DNA of 64,000 bases from Thiohalophilus sp. Its GTDB lineage: Bacteria > Pseudomonadota > Gammaproteobacteria > UBA6429 > Thiohalophilaceae. Positions 16,279-24,135 of this stretch are shown piece by piece. Below the pieces are notes generated by a model. It was not told the origin of the DNA and searched no databases. It was given only the letters and a program-made list of their open reading frames with translations. How positions within the stretch are numbered: the first letter of the stretch is position 1; every line of letters starts with the position of its first letter. The translations under genes and the position numbers were made by a program. The stretch lies in assembly GCF_034521165.1 (NCBI RefSeq), contig NZ_JAXHMV010000016.1:237308-301307 (forward strand). Direction: 5' to 3'.

Positions 16279-17181
16279 TCAGCGTCGGCGAATGTCACCC
16301 AGCTCCCGTTCGGCCCGCTCGTAACCCAGGTCAATCATTTCCTGAGCCCGATGAAACTCGAAAATACCACAGGCATTCACCGGGATATCGATCAGATGGT
16401 CCGGGTTATAACCGGCTATGCGAAAACGGGCGATACTGTTTTGCATTGACTCGATGGAGCGGGAGATGATGTCGAATACATCGATCGCCGATTCCAGGTT
16501 ATCGCTCAGACCCAGTTTTTCCTGCAATCCCTCGATAAACTGACCGATAGCGCGGCGATAACGGTTTTGATCGCTGGTTTGCGATTCAGGCTCGGACTCT
16601 GTCTGTTCGAGCGCCTCCTCGCTGCGCCCGCTGAGACTGACCGCGACCGTCATACTGGTACTGTCACGCAAGGTCGGTGCCACCGGTACCGGATTGAGCA
16701 GTCCGCCGTCGACCAGCAGGCGCCCATCGCGTTTGACCGGGGTAAAGACCGTTGGAATGGCAATCGAAGCGCGAATGGCCTCGAACAGGGAACCGCTGGT
16801 CAACCATACCTCGCGGCCGGACTCGATGTCGGTGGCCACGGCGGTGAAGGTAATGGGCAGGTCCTCGATATTCACATCGCCCAGCATCTCCTCGAGCTTG
16901 CCCATGATGCGCTCGCCACTGAACAGACCGCTGCGGCTGAAGGCAAAATCGAGCAGACGCAGCACATCGTATTTACTCAGCTGGGTAACCCACTCCTCAT
17001 ACAGGTCCAGTTTGCCGGCAGCGTAAATCCCGCCAATCAGCCCGCCCATGGAGGAACCGGCGATGGAACGGATATGAAAATCGCTGTTTTTCTCCAGCCA
17101 GCGAATCACGCCAATCTGCGCCAGTCCGCGCGCGCCGCCGCTGCCCAGTACCAGGGAAAGCTCCCGCTCGCTGTGACTCAT
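16279..17181 (-). CDS. Patatin-like phospholipase (RssA-type)
   Basis: The 300-residue cytoplasmic enzyme has all patatin motifs: the oxyanion loop GSGGARG (residues 13-19), the nucleophile GSSMGG (GxSxG, about 42-47) and the catalytic DGG (about 157-159, VDGGLLNPVPV). Family members cleave acyl chains from phospholipids. No signal peptide is present. The C-terminal part (LSDNLESAIDVFDIISRSIESMQN) matches RssA-like bacterial patatins. It is upstream of pldA with a 10-nt gap. Confidence 0.88.
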   Translation of the reverse strand: MSHSERELSLVLGSGGARGLAQIGVIRWLEKNSDFHIRSIAGSSMGGLIGGIYAAGKLDLYEEWVTQLSKYDVLRLLDFAFSRSGLFSGERIMGKLEEMLGDVNIEDLPITFTAVATDIESGREVWLTSGSLFEAIRASIAIPTVFTPVKRDGRLLVDGGLLNPVPVAPTLRDSTSMTVAVSLSGRSEEALEQTESEPESQTSDQNRYRRAIGQFIEGLQEKLGLSDNLESAIDVFDIISRSIESMQNSIARFRIAGYNPDHLIDIPVNACGIFEFHRAQEMIDLGYERAERELGDIRRR

Positions 17182-17279
17182 GTTTTCACCTGTCCATGTT
17201 CAAACTGTGACTTTCGCCGCGGTCAGACAGCCGAAGACCGCCGCGCCGGGTAACACAGTCACATCATGCGCCAGGATGC

Positions 17280-18392
17280 TTATAAAATACAGACCCGATC
17301 GCGTCCGCTGTCCTTGGCCTTGTACATCGCCGCGTCCACCCGCTGGATCAGGCGATCGGCATCATCCGACTCATGCATTTCGGTCACACCGAAGCTGGCA
17401 GTCAGCCCCGATTCCAGCGGCTCCACCCGCAGCGCCCAAAGTGCCTCGCGCATGCGTTCGGCCATGGACGCCGCCCCGTCGCGCCCGGTTTCGGGCAGCA
17501 GGATCATGAACTCTTCACCGCCGTAACGGGCCAGAAAATCACTGCCACGAACACATTCCTGCAGGGTCCGGGCCAGGGCTACCAGGACCTCATCACCCAC
17601 GGCATGGCCGTGCTGATCGTTGATGGCCTTGAAGTGATCGGCGTCGATCATGATGATCGACAGCGGCGAGCCGTAACGCACCGCCCGCGCCAGCTCCTCC
17701 TGCAGTCGCTCGTTGAGGCTGCGACGATTGTCCACCCGGGTCAAATCATCGGTGAGTAACAGCTGCTCGATGTGCACCTGGCTTTGTTGCAGTTGCTGAT
17801 AGGCCCGTTCACGATCCTTGACAAAGTAATAGAGCATCAGCGCGATCAGCGAAAACCCGAGCCCCAGATTCATCAGAAAATAGAGGGTATTCAGCCACTG
17901 CGGCATGGGCCGGACCCGTTCGGCCAGCCACGGATCCAGCAACGCCGACAGAACCAGCAGCATCAAAAAGACCAGCATCCAGCGGCCGGCCTCACGCAGA
18001 TCGATAAAGAACAGGGCGGCCAACGGCGCGAAAAAGGCCCAGATCATCACGGCGCTGCCGTTGGCAAAGCCGCCCAGGCTCCACATCAGAAAAAAGGGCA
18101 ACAACAGAATCAACCACTGCTGGCTGATGAGAAAAAAGTCAAACTGCTTGCTGTAAAAAAAATGCAACGTGCTGATCAGCACGATCACGCTGTAACTCCA
18201 GGGAATCGCGCCCGACCAGGGATAGCCGGTGACGGCGTACAACGCTCCCCAGCCGATCGCCAGCAAGGCGATTGCCGAGGAGACGATGGTCATCACCTCT
18301 TTTTTCAGGCGCAGATCATCGCTGTCGTCTTCGCTGACACCGTGGCTTGCCCACCAGTGCAACAGTCTCAGGGGTGTCGGAAATTTTGCCAT
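17280..18392 (-). CDS. Membrane diguanylate cyclase (GGDEF protein)
   Basis: The protein has about 370 residues. Six hydrophobic helices between about 35 and 195 form a membrane sensor. A GGDEF domain follows (about 205-370) with DDLTRVDNRRSLNE, the DADHFKAINDQHGH metal/guanine motif and the active-site loop GGEEF. A degenerate RxxD-like stretch (RTLQECVRGSD) lies before the loop and may give product inhibition. It makes c-di-GMP from GTP. An ATG at 18392 is used; an in-frame GTG lies 9 nt upstream. Confidence 0.9.
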   Translation of the reverse strand: MAKFPTPLRLLHWWASHGVSEDDSDDLRLKKEVMTIVSSAIALLAIGWGALYAVTGYPWSGAIPWSYSVIVLISTLHFFYSKQFDFFLISQQWLILLLPFFLMWSLGGFANGSAVMIWAFFAPLAALFFIDLREAGRWMLVFLMLLVLSALLDPWLAERVRPMPQWLNTLYFLMNLGLGFSLIALMLYYFVKDRERAYQQLQQSQVHIEQLLLTDDLTRVDNRRSLNERLQEELARAVRYGSPLSIIMIDADHFKAINDQHGHAVGDEVLVALARTLQECVRGSDFLARYGGEEFMILLPETGRDGAASMAERMREALWALRVEPLESGLTASFGVTEMHESDDADRLIQRVDAAMYKAKDSGRDRVCIL

Positions 18393-18444
18393 GCCAATCA
18401 CAGAATTCTCGTGCCATAGGAGGCACTTTCCCTGTATCGGCTAG

Positions 18445-19263
18445 TTAAGTATTCTCTTGAATTGCAGCGTCATTGCGCGGCCAGGCCGAAGCATCGATCG
18501 TTTCCTGATAGGCGTGCCAGGTTGCGTGACCGACCACCGGCATGCCCAGCGCCAGCCCCAGCAAGCCCGTGGCAAACCCGGCCAGGACGATTGCTACAAT
18601 CAGCGCCGCCCAGAACAACATGGCCGGCTTGTTGCGCAAGACCGCATTGATACTGGTCAGCACCGCCGTCACCGTATCCGCGCGGCGATCCAGCAACATC
18701 GGCAGGGAAAAGGCGCTGGCACAAAAGATCACTGCGGCGAAGAGGGTCCCCACCGCCGTCCCCACCCCCAGAAACAGGGCAAAGTCGGTCAGCTCCGGAT
18801 CGGCATCCATCGGGAAAAAGACATGCACCATAGATGCGGCCCGCGCCCAGACCAGAAACACCACCAGCAGGATCACCGCAAACACGAGCAGATTACCCAG
18901 ATGCCGGCGTCCCTCACGCAAACAATAACCCAGCACCGGCTGGCGTCCGGCCTGCAACTGACGACTGATGGAATAGAGCCCTACCGCCATCACCGGGCCG
19001 ATGAAAATAAACCCCGACAGCATCGCTAGCAGCAGATAAACACTGCCGTAATGCCAGGCAATCGCGCTGATCCCGTAACTGATCGCCAGCACCGCCACGC
19101 CGTAACTGAGACTCGGCCCCGGTGCCCGGCGCAGATCCCGCCAGCCCAGTTCCAACCAGCGTAACGGCGCCAGCGCATCCAGCTGGCGGCACGGCGCGAC
19201 AAACGGCAGTTCGTCCGGTGGCGTTGGGTTCGATTCAGATGTTGATTGTGAGTGTGAGTTCAT
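18445..19263 (-). CDS. DUF2189-family integral membrane protein
   Basis: The 272-residue protein has a polar N-terminus, then LRWLELGWRDLRRAPGPSLSYG, the DUF2189 entry motif, and about six membrane helices. The function of the family is unknown. A GGGAC stretch precedes the ATG at 19263; the longer frame upstream is not supported. Confidence 0.8.
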   Translation of the reverse strand: MNSHSQSTSESNPTPPDELPFVAPCRQLDALAPLRWLELGWRDLRRAPGPSLSYGVAVLAISYGISAIAWHYGSVYLLLAMLSGFIFIGPVMAVGLYSISRQLQAGRQPVLGYCLREGRRHLGNLLVFAVILLVVFLVWARAASMVHVFFPMDADPELTDFALFLGVGTAVGTLFAAVIFCASAFSLPMLLDRRADTVTAVLTSINAVLRNKPAMLFWAALIVAIVLAGFATGLLGLALGMPVVGHATWHAYQETIDASAWPRNDAAIQENT

Positions 19264-19445
19264 GATCGTCCCTGGGTTTATCGCCAGGCCCACCGGCACT
19301 TCAACGGGATTACAGTGCAAACATGTCAAGGGCCAGACGCGACCGCAACGTCGGCGGCGGAGCCGGATCCCGTATTGCCACTATCCTCATAAGCTTATTC
19401 CAAATAACGCTATGTTCAAGGTGCCGTTTGTCCCACCCGGACCAA

Positions 19446-19482
19446 CAAAAACCCCGCCGGCTGCACACGGCAGGTGGCGGGG
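19446..19482 (-). terminator. Rho-independent terminator of the DsrC-like gene
   Basis: On the minus strand CCCCGCC pairs with GGCGGGG and is followed by five T. It lies about 26 nt after the stop codon of the gene at 19509-19874. Confidence 0.8.
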
Positions 19483-19508
19483 TCGCGGGTCCGTTAACCG
19501 GGCGGAAC

Positions 19509-19874
19509 TTACTGCACCGAACCAAAGTGGGGATCGGTCACGTCGGCCGGCGCCGGAACCCCGGCGATGCGGGTTCCCTGATTGACGGGACCGTTGGGAA
19601 ACAGTCGATACAGCCAGCGCGAACCGCCCTCGTCCTCGAAGCGTTCGTTAAGCGCCTCGGTCAGCTCCCGGGCATGCTGCAACTGACCGTTGTTTTCATA
19701 GTGCACACGCATGAATTTGATCACCTTCCAGTGATCATCCGTCAGGCTGATACCGAGTTCTTTGGCAGCCTCTTCGGCCTTGCTCTCGTCCCAGTCCCGA
19801 AACTTCTCAACTGCCTCATCATCATGAATGCCAAGTACGTTTTCCCGTTTTTCTTTATTGGTCATATCGTTCAT
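19509..19874 (-). CDS. DsrC/TusE-family protein lacking the conserved cysteines
   Basis: The 121-residue protein follows the DsrC fold: WDESKAEEAAKELGISLTDDHWKVIKFMR and the RWLYRLFPNGPVNQGTRIAGVPAP arm. Functional DsrC proteins carry two cysteines in that flexible arm, and TusE carries one. Here the first position is Thr (QGTRIAG) and the tail is ADVTDPHFGSVQ. There is no cysteine in the whole protein. It therefore cannot carry sulfane sulfur in the usual way. AGGAGA precedes the ATG at 19874. Confidence 0.85.
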   Translation of the reverse strand: MNDMTNKEKRENVLGIHDDEAVEKFRDWDESKAEEAAKELGISLTDDHWKVIKFMRVHYENNGQLQHARELTEALNERFEDEGGSRWLYRLFPNGPVNQGTRIAGVPAPADVTDPHFGSVQ

Positions 19875-20336
19875 CAACTTATCTCCTTGCGTGTACATCA
19901 TCTTCAGGGAAGCTTGTCTGAATCATCCGCCGGGCACACATTGGCAGCCCCTGATTCAAGTCTAGTTCAAATTCTATCTGGTGCTAAATCCTAACGCCCG
20001 CGGAATCCTGTGCATTGATAAATCTTAATGCTGAATCCGGCTACGCCGGGTCCGCCCCGGCAGCAATGCCGCTGCTGAACTTTTAACCAGGCTCTCGTGC
20101 CCCTTTACCCGTACTGGGTGTTCGATCGAAAGGAGCACCGCAAAGTAGCACTTTTTCTGTCACTTAATTGCGTAAACCAGCGTATACCGATCATTGGTTG
20201 TGCTCTGTCCGCTGGTGAGTCCTGGCATAAGCATTGTATAATAAATAGACGATTCCGCCGGTCATGTGCCGATAAACGGTTTTTCACAAAAAAATTCCGC
20301 CATCACTAAACCAAACAATTTAATCAACTATTCCGC
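19875..20336. other. Intergenic region without a supported gene
   Basis: Divergent spacer of 462 bp. It is AT-richer near 20100-20330 with a TATAATAAATAG stretch at about 20237 that may be a -10 region for the downstream GGDEF gene. Short frames here show no coding character. Confidence 0.5.
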
Positions 20337-21527
20337 ATGCGCAAAAAGCTCGAGTCCAGGCAGATCCTGGTCGTTAACGCCGCGGTGGTTCTGCTGTTTG
20401 TCATGGTACTGGTTTTCGTCAACCTGTTCTATTTCAACCGGCTGAACAACACCCTCTCAACGATCAATGATGTTCATAACCGCAAGCTCGATATCATCAC
20501 CCAGATGTCGCAGATCGTCCGCGATCGTTCCCTGATAATGTTAAAAATGCATCTGTCCGAGGATGTCTGGCATATCGATGAACAGTACATGCACTTTCAC
20601 GCCATGGCACCCCGGTTTATCCAGCTGCGCGATCGTCTCAAAGAACTGCCGCTGTCACCGGACGAACAGGCCGAGCTGGATCGGTGCCTGGCCCTGATTA
20701 ACAAAACCCAGCCCCTGCAGGAATCAATTGTACAGCGTATCTATAACGGCGGCGACGATCGGGTTCTGCATGACATCATGTACGAAGATATGCCGATGGA
20801 AACCCGGCTCTGGCAAGGGTTTGACGAACTCAACCGCCTGATTCGTGCCAATGCCGAGCGAGCACGCAAGGCCGCCAATGACGGGTTTGAGAACTCCCTG
20901 CGCATCATCATCGCTGTCGGTGCGGGGCTGGCGTTACTCATCACCCTGTTGATGATCTATTCCCTGCGCCGGCTTGGCCATATCGAATCACGCCTGATCG
21001 ATCGCGCCGATCTGCTCAGCTGGGAGGCCACCCATGATTCGCTGACCAATATCTGGAATCGGCGTTTTCTGGAACATCGTGTTAACCAGCTGTTCGGAGA
21101 CAACCAACTTTCCGAACCCAAACACGCACTGATCTATATCGATCTGGATAACTTCAAGCCAATCAACGATACCTACGGTCACTTTCTCGGTGATGAATTT
21201 TTGCGGGCCATTGCCCGGTGCGCCGACGCCTGCATCCGCAAAAACGACACCCTGGCACGCATCGGCGGTGACGAGTTCGCTGTACTACTGGAAAACTGCA
21301 CCCTGGAGAAAGCCGGCGCCATCGCCGAGTGCATCCGCACCAGCATCAACAACTGCACTATCGTCTATAACGGCCAGACGATTCGCAACGAAGGCTGCAG
21401 CATCGGCATCGCCGCATTCGACGGGCAAATCAGGGATTTCGACCAGCTGCTCAGGCGCGCCGACCACGCCTGCTACAGTGCCAAGCGGGCCGGCAAAAAC
21501 CGCATCAGCCACGCCAGCGTTCACTGA
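20337..21527 (+). CDS. Membrane sensor diguanylate cyclase (GGDEF)
   Basis: The 396-residue protein has a TM helix at about 10-32, a helical periplasmic sensor (about 35-190; long helices like four-helix-bundle sensors), a second TM at about 193-213, then a GGDEF domain (about 235-390). The domain has HDSLTNIWNRRF, DLDNFKPINDTYGH and an intact GGDEF loop. It makes c-di-GMP in response to an external signal. The last 7 bp overlap the convergent gene at 21521-21991. Confidence 0.9.
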   Translation: MRKKLESRQILVVNAAVVLLFVMVLVFVNLFYFNRLNNTLSTINDVHNRKLDIITQMSQIVRDRSLIMLKMHLSEDVWHIDEQYMHFHAMAPRFIQLRDRLKELPLSPDEQAELDRCLALINKTQPLQESIVQRIYNGGDDRVLHDIMYEDMPMETRLWQGFDELNRLIRANAERARKAANDGFENSLRIIIAVGAGLALLITLLMIYSLRRLGHIESRLIDRADLLSWEATHDSLTNIWNRRFLEHRVNQLFGDNQLSEPKHALIYIDLDNFKPINDTYGHFLGDEFLRAIARCADACIRKNDTLARIGGDEFAVLLENCTLEKAGAIAECIRTSINNCTIVYNGQTIRNEGCSIGIAAFDGQIRDFDQLLRRADHACYSAKRAGKNRISHASVH

Positions 21528-21991
21528 TCGTCGTGCAATGCCTCGCGCGATACCCGCTGTCGCTTGTAGCCGGTGGTCGTGCGAATGCGTTTCCACATGG
21601 TCCAGATATACAGCACGATAGCGCCTATCTGTAAAAATCCGCCGGCGATCACCGCCCAGGCCAGCAATGAAACATCATCCATACCGCGCCAGAGCTCGCC
21701 GCCGAAGCGCAACAACGTCCCGCCCAGCAACAGCCAGTAAACCCACCGAATCACGTTCTCCCGGTAACGGGGATCGTCGCGGGAGGGTTTGGGAAACAGC
21801 CACAACGCCACGCCGAGAATCATGAACATCACAAAACCGACGAACATGATGTGCGTATGGGCCGAGATCAGATAGGGATGCGGCCACTCGCCGTACAGCT
21901 CGCGGCGCAGCAACATCCAGCCACCGAGCAACAGGCCGAGGATTAAAAACACAAACGCGGTTTTGACAAATCGTCTTGGCAGTTCGGTCAT
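21521..21991 (-). CDS. Short haem-copper oxidase subunit I-like membrane protein
   Basis: The 156-residue protein has four membrane helices. The block HTHIMFVGFVMFMILGVALWLFPKP (residues about 44-68) resembles one piece of cbb3/NorB-type subunit I. It lacks the full set of metal ligands, so it is not an oxidase by itself. Similar short proteins occur in many proteobacteria; the role is unknown. It is the last gene of the trpB2-pagL-like transcript and overlaps the convergent GGDEF gene by 7 bp. Confidence 0.7.
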   Translation of the reverse strand: MTELPRRFVKTAFVFLILGLLLGGWMLLRRELYGEWPHPYLISAHTHIMFVGFVMFMILGVALWLFPKPSRDDPRYRENVIRWVYWLLLGGTLLRFGGELWRGMDDVSLLAWAVIAGGFLQIGAIVLYIWTMWKRIRTTTGYKRQRVSREALHDDQ

Positions 21992-22009
21992 CGCTCACTC
22001 ATAACAGGT

Positions 22010-22513
22010 TCAATCCAGTTGCAGGGCACAGGAAAACAATACCAGATCGATACCGTGATTGGGTTTGCTGAAACCGGCGTTGGAATAATGTCGATAGACC
22101 AGGCCCAGATCGTAACGGCCCCGTTGCCAGCCGATGCCCAGCTGATCCTCGAACTGCCAGTGACTGCTCAGAATCCGCCCGGCGATCCGGGTCCGATCCA
22201 GATACGCCACGCCAATGCCGCCCTGCAGATACCAGGGCGAGGACCCGCGACGCCAGGTGAATACCGGCGAATAACCCAGTGCCGTGATCGACTCATTGTC
22301 TTTGCGCCAGCGATTAAACGACAGGGCGTGAAACCCGGACAGGAAGCCGTTCCCGGCGAAAGACGTTTGCCAGTGCCAGGGGCGCTGCCAGGCCAGACGC
22401 CACACGTCGCTGTTTTCGCTGCCCTTGCCCACCGCCAGTGCCAGCTGATCGGCGGCAGCGGCTCCGCCGCCGATACTACTCAGCAGCACAAGCAGGACAG
22501 GCCGCCCGAGCAT
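22010..22513 (-). CDS. PagL-like lipid A deacylase/acyloxyacyl hydrolase
   Basis: The 167-residue precursor has a signal peptide (LLVLLSSIGGGAAAA). The C-terminal motif YRHYSNAGFSKPNHGID has the His-x-Ser dyad and SNAG block of PagL, an outer-membrane enzyme that removes the 3-O-acyl chain of lipid A. The barrel strands and a short hydrophobic end fit an 8-stranded barrel. It starts 11 nt after trpB2 on the same strand. Confidence 0.85.
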   Translation of the reverse strand: MLGRPVLLVLLSSIGGGAAAADQLALAVGKGSENSDVWRLAWQRPWHWQTSFAGNGFLSGFHALSFNRWRKDNESITALGYSPVFTWRRGSSPWYLQGGIGVAYLDRTRIAGRILSSHWQFEDQLGIGWQRGRYDLGLVYRHYSNAGFSKPNHGIDLVLFSCALQLD

Positions 22514-22524
22514 GGCGCGGCCGA

Positions 22525-23874
22525 TCAGCCGACCTTCGGCAGGTGGTGCAGCGCCTGATCGATGGCGTTGGCCGGGTATTCGAAGTCTTCCAGCTCGCCG
22601 CTGAAATACTTGTCGTAGGAGCCCATGTCGAAGTGGCCGTGGCCGGAGAGGTTGAAGAACAGGGTCTTCGCCTCGCCGCTTTCCTTGCAGCGGTTGGCCT
22701 CGTCGATCACCGCGCGGATGGCGTGGTTGGACTCGGGCGCGGGAATGATGCCCTCGCTACGGGCAAACTGCACCCCGGCCTCGAAGGTGGCCAGCTGCGG
22801 TACCGCCACCGCCTCGATCAGCCCTTCATTATAAAGCTGCGAGACCAGCGCCGAGTCACCGTGATAGCGCAGACCGCCGGCGTGAATGCCCGGCGGCACG
22901 AAATCGTGGCCCAGAGTGTACATCTTCATCAGCGGGGTCAGGCCGACCGAGTCGCCGAAATCATACGCGTAATGGCCGCGGGTCAGGGTCGGGCAGGAGG
23001 CCGGTTCCACCGCCACCAGCCGCACCGGCTTGCCGGCCGCCTTGTCGGCGAAAAACGGGAAGGCCGCGCCGCCGAAGTTGGAGCCGCCGCCGCAGGGGGC
23101 GAAGACCATGTCCGGGTAATCGCCGACTTTCTCGAACTGCTTTTTGGCCTCCAGGCCAATCACGGTCTGGTGCAACAACACGTGATTCAAAACCGAGCCC
23201 AGCGCGTAGTTGGTGTCCTCGCGCGAGGCGGCCTCTTCCACCGCCTCGGAGATGGCGATGCCCAGCGAGCCGGGCGAGTTCGGATCCTTCGCCAGAATCT
23301 GGCGCCCCGCCGCGGTCTGATCGGTCGGGCTGGGCAGCACCTCGGCGCCCCAGGTCTGCATCATCGAGCGGCGAAACGGCTTCTGCTCGTAGCTCACCTT
23401 CACCATATACACCCGCACCTCGATGCCAAACTTCTGCCCCACCATCGCCAGCGACGAGCCCCACTGCCCGGCGCCGGTCTCGGTGGCCAGGCGGCGGATG
23501 CCCGCCTCGCGGTTGTAATAGGCCTGGGCCACGGCGGTGTTGGGCTTGTGCGAGCCGGCCGGGCTGACGCCCTCGTACTTGTAGTAAATCTTGGCCGGCG
23601 TCCCCAGCGCCGCTTCCAGCTGATGGGCGCGGTACAGTGGTGACGGCCGCCACAGCTGGTACACCTCGCGCACCGGCTCGGGGATCGGGATCCAGCGCTG
23701 GTCGCTCACCTCCTGTTCGATCAGCGACATGGGGAAAATCGCGCTCAGCGCCTCGGGGCCGATCGGCTGCCCATCGGGCCCCAGCGGCGGCAAGGGCGCA
23801 TTGGGCATATCGGCCACCACGTTGTACCACTCGGTGGGGATTTCGGATTCGTCGAGCAGGATTTTGGTTTGCAT
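22525..23874 (-). CDS. trpB2: TrpB2-type tryptophan synthase beta-like enzyme
   Basis: The 449-residue protein is longer than TrpB1 (about 400) and has the TrpB2 N-terminal extension (IPTEWYNVVADMP). PLP lysine: AGSHKPNTA (about residue 110). Phosphate-binding loop: GGGSNFGG. TETGAGQWG and EPASCPTLTRGHYAYDFGD follow TrpB2. It condenses indole and serine, or a related substrate; no trpA is nearby, so the physiological substrate is uncertain. It is followed closely by the PagL-like gene. Confidence 0.9.
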   Translation of the reverse strand: MQTKILLDESEIPTEWYNVVADMPNAPLPPLGPDGQPIGPEALSAIFPMSLIEQEVSDQRWIPIPEPVREVYQLWRPSPLYRAHQLEAALGTPAKIYYKYEGVSPAGSHKPNTAVAQAYYNREAGIRRLATETGAGQWGSSLAMVGQKFGIEVRVYMVKVSYEQKPFRRSMMQTWGAEVLPSPTDQTAAGRQILAKDPNSPGSLGIAISEAVEEAASREDTNYALGSVLNHVLLHQTVIGLEAKKQFEKVGDYPDMVFAPCGGGSNFGGAAFPFFADKAAGKPVRLVAVEPASCPTLTRGHYAYDFGDSVGLTPLMKMYTLGHDFVPPGIHAGGLRYHGDSALVSQLYNEGLIEAVAVPQLATFEAGVQFARSEGIIPAPESNHAIRAVIDEANRCKESGEAKTLFFNLSGHGHFDMGSYDKYFSGELEDFEYPANAIDQALHHLPKVG

Positions 23875-23946
23875 TATTGTTATTCCGGCTGGTGGACCTC
23901 ACAGAATCTTACCCGATGCGAACGGCGGGGCAAACCGCAGAGTGAG

Positions 23947-24010
23947 TTCTGAGTTCTTAGTACTTAGTACTTAGTACTTAGTACTTAGTACTTAGTACTT
24001 AGTACTTAGT
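23947..24010. repeat. Heptamer tandem array (CTTAGTA)
   Basis: About eight head-to-tail copies of CTTAGTA between trpB2 and the following gene. The unit differs by one base from that at 14324-14388. Confidence 0.9.
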
Positions 24011-24019
24011 AATCAGGAG

Positions 24020-24052
24020 TAGGCCGGACATAGCAACGCGGTGTCCGGCAAT
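24020..24052. repeat. REP-like hairpin (GCCGGACA/TGTCCGGC)
   Basis: A short palindrome with an 8-bp arm pair and a spacer containing GCAACGCG. Another copy lies at about 32750 in the spacer before the DUF3617 gene. Confidence 0.65.
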
Positions 24053-24135
24053 CGTCTTACATCAGACTACCCGCTTTTGCGGGGAGTCGTTGATTTTGTT
24101 CCTACCTCCTCCGTCACACTTGCCGTGATTTGCCA

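Noticed and set aside
19509..19874. DsrC as evidence for dissimilatory sulfur oxidation
   Set aside because: It lacks the redox cysteines, and no dsr, sox or hdr genes are in the window.
22438..23643. 401-residue open frame opposite trpB2
   Set aside because: Shadow of a GC-rich coding strand; no motif, no ribosome site, low-complexity His/Arg/Gly composition.
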